6,416 bases of DNA from Azovibrio restrictus. Lineage in GTDB: Bacteria; Pseudomonadota; Gammaproteobacteria; Burkholderiales; Rhodocyclaceae. The notes beneath the pieces are model-generated. The model saw only the letters and a program-made list of their open reading frames with translations, made no database searches and had not been told where the DNA came from. The stretch covers positions 1 to 6,416 of the forward strand of contig QKDJ01000290.1 in NCBI GenBank assembly GCA_003252145.1, in the 5' to 3' direction. Both the position numbers and the translations under genes were made by a program. Each line of letters begins with the position of its first letter. Positions within the stretch are counted from its first letter, which is position 1. Below are positions 5,505 through 6,416 of the stretch, in pieces.

Positions 5505-5846
5505 ATGCACGAAATGTCCCTGGCCGAAGGCATCCTGCAACTGGTGGAAGACACCGCCCGGCGGGAAAATGCCCGCAAGGTGAAGACCGTTGTGCTGGAA
5601 ATCGGCACCCTGTCCAGCGTGGAAGTGGAAGCCCTGCGCTTTTGTTTCGACGCGGTCACCCGGGACAGTCTGGCCGAAGGGGCCGCCCTGGAAATCCAGT
5701 CCGTGGACGGGGCTGGCTGGTGCCTGCCCTGCGGCGAGACCGTGCCCATGAACGAGCTTTACGGCGCCTGCCCCCGTTGCGGCAGTTATCAGGTACAACC
5801 CACGGCCGGCACGGAAATGCGGGTCAAGGAAATCGAAATCGACTAG
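5505..5846 (+). CDS. hypA: Hydrogenase nickel incorporation protein HypA
   Basis: A 113-residue nickel metallochaperone of standard length. [10 protein letters not shown] at the N-terminus holds His2, the nickel ligand, with Glu3. A rubredoxin-like zinc site is formed by C73-LP-C76 and C89-PR-C92. It delivers nickel, with HypB, to the large-subunit precursor after the iron unit is in place. The start is certain: the next ATG (5514) would lose His2, and GGAAGA at 5494-5499 is 5 bases before the chosen ATG, which follows the hupK stop by one base. [20 protein letters not shown] is the usual HypA central stretch. Encoded immediately before its partner hypB. Confidence 0.97.
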   Translation: MHEMSLAEGILQLVEDTARRENARKVKTVVLEIGTLSSVEVEALRFCFDAVTRDSLAEGAALEIQSVDGAGWCLPCGETVPMNELYGACPRCGSYQVQPTAGTEMRVKEIEID

Positions 5847-5854
5847 ACGGATTC

Positions 5855-5861
5855 AAGAGGA
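5855..5861 (+). promoter_or_regulatory. Ribosome binding site of hypB (AAGAGGA)
   Basis: A purine-rich site lying 5 bases before the ATG at 5867. It decides this start, which also gives the MCTTCGC N-terminus expected of HypB. Confidence 0.65.
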
Positions 5862-5866
5862 CAAGC

Positions 5867-6416
5867 ATGTGTACAACCTGTGGCTGCGCCAGCGGCGAAA
5901 CCCGGATCGAAGGTCAGGCCGTCAATCACGACCAGGAACATCAGCACGAACATGTGCATGAGGATGGCACCCGTCACAGCCATGGTCACGACCACCACCA
6001 TGAACACGGTCATGGCCATGGCACCGCCCACGAACATCACCACCACGGCCACCAGCATGCCCACAGCCATGGGGCCCATGATGCCCACTGGCACCAGCAC
6101 GAGGACGGTACCTGGCATAGTCACAGCCACGACGATCATACTCATGGTCACGACCCTGCTGAACAGGCAGGCGACCTCCATTACGGCAGCGGGCCCGCCC
6201 GGTCCCACGCTCCGGGCATGAGCCAGTCCCGCATGGTGCAGATCGAGCAGGACATCCTGGCCAAGAACAACGAATACGCGGCGCAAAACCGGCAGCAACT
6301 GGCCGCCAGCGCCACCCTGGCCCTGAACCTGGTTTCCAGCCCCGGTTCCGGCAAGACCACCCTGCTCACCCGCACCCTCACCGCCCTGAAGGATGAACTT
6401 CCCCTGGCCGTCATCG
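5867..6416 (+). CDS. hypB: Hydrogenase nickel GTPase HypB with long His-rich domain (3' end outside window)
   Basis: The first 183 codons of HypB, cut by the window edge. This G3E-family GTPase drives nickel insertion and stores nickel. Order of parts: the N-terminal CTTCGC high-affinity metal motif (Cys2, Cys5, Cys7); a His-rich tract at residues 21-95 with 33 His among 75 residues plus many Asp/Glu; a short linker (96-117); the helix [20 protein letters not shown] leading into the GTPase domain; and the Walker A P-loop SSPGSGKTT at 157-165. The remaining switch and metal-site residues lie beyond the window. Long His tracts are known in rhizobial HypB and bind many nickel ions; E. coli HypB lacks one. 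No separate nickel-uptake gene (hupE) is seen nearby, so storage may matter here. Reading is in frame throughout, with no sign of breakage. Confidence 0.96.
   Translation, partial: MCTTCGCASGETRIEGQAVNHDQEHQHEHVHEDGTRHSHGHDHHHEHGHGHGTAHEHHHHGHQHAHSHGAHDAHWHQHEDGTWHSHSHDDHTHGHDPAEQAGDLHYGSGPARSHAPGMSQSRMVQIEQDILAKNNEYAAQNRQQLAASATLALNLVSSPGSGKTTLLTRTLTALKDELPLAVI
5957..6133 (+). repeat. Duplicated 12-residue segment within the HypB His-rich tract
   Basis: Residues 31-42 ([12 protein letters not shown], bases 5957-5992) recur as residues 78-89 ([12 protein letters not shown], bases 6098-6133), agreeing at 10 of 12 positions. The DNA copies differ at many synonymous third positions, so the protein pattern has been kept while the bases drifted. 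Between them lie runs of HGH, HHH and HHHH. The arrangement suggests an old internal duplication that lengthened the metal-binding region. Confidence 0.6.

Noticed and set aside
5843..6298. Minus-strand frame with Met/Val-rich, membrane-like segments opposite hypB
   Set aside because: The complements of the CAT and CAC histidine codons read as ATG and GTG, giving Met and Val runs. The apparent membrane segments are a by-product of the His-rich tract.

Overview
The window is a GC-rich stretch of about 6.4 kb, read entirely on the plus strand. It holds most of a [NiFe]-hydrogenase maturation operon preceded by one major facilitator superfamily (MFS) transporter gene. The strong preference for G or C at third codon positions, the gene order hupD-F-G-H-I-J-K-hypA-B, and the accessory set hupF/G/H/I/J/K (also named hoxL/O/Q/R/T/V) point to a proteobacterium with a membrane-bound uptake hydrogenase. 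A beta-proteobacterium such as a member of the Rhodocyclales is plausible, but that is an inference from style and gene order, not a proven assignment.

Layout. Positions 1-83 are a short upstream region with an imperfect 11-bp tandem repeat. Positions 84-1304 encode an MFS permease resembling the Fsr (fosmidomycin-resistance-like) group. Positions 1305-1478 are non-coding and hold two short hairpins, a weak sigma-54-like element and a perfect 19-bp palindrome 10 bases ahead of hupD. From 1479 to the end of the window the genes are packed almost without gaps: hupD (maturation endopeptidase), hupF (HypC-like chaperone), hupG (thioredoxin-fold chaperone), hupH, hupI (rubredoxin), hupJ (HybE-type chaperone), hupK (large-subunit-like scaffold), hypA (nickel/zinc metallochaperone) and the first 183 codons of hypB (nickel GTPase with a very long histidine-rich tract). 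Several junctions are ATGA or GTGA overlaps.

How the genes work together. HupK and HupF act around delivery of the Fe(CN)2CO unit to the large subunit. HypA and HypB insert nickel, and HupD then cleaves the C-terminal tail of the large subunit. HupG and HupH, with the rubredoxin HupI, serve the small subunit and its iron-sulfur clusters, and HupJ is a further assembly chaperone. These roles come from studied relatives. The structural genes hupS, hupL and hupC, usually found directly before hupD, are not here; an MFS gene stands in that place, so they must lie elsewhere (for instance beyond the transporter) or be absent.

No RNA genes, insertion sequences, CRISPR arrays or convincing terminators were seen. 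The core is a known system. The most unusual points are the 19-bp palindrome at the operon head, the transporter in place of hupSLC, and the internally duplicated histidine-rich domain of HypB.
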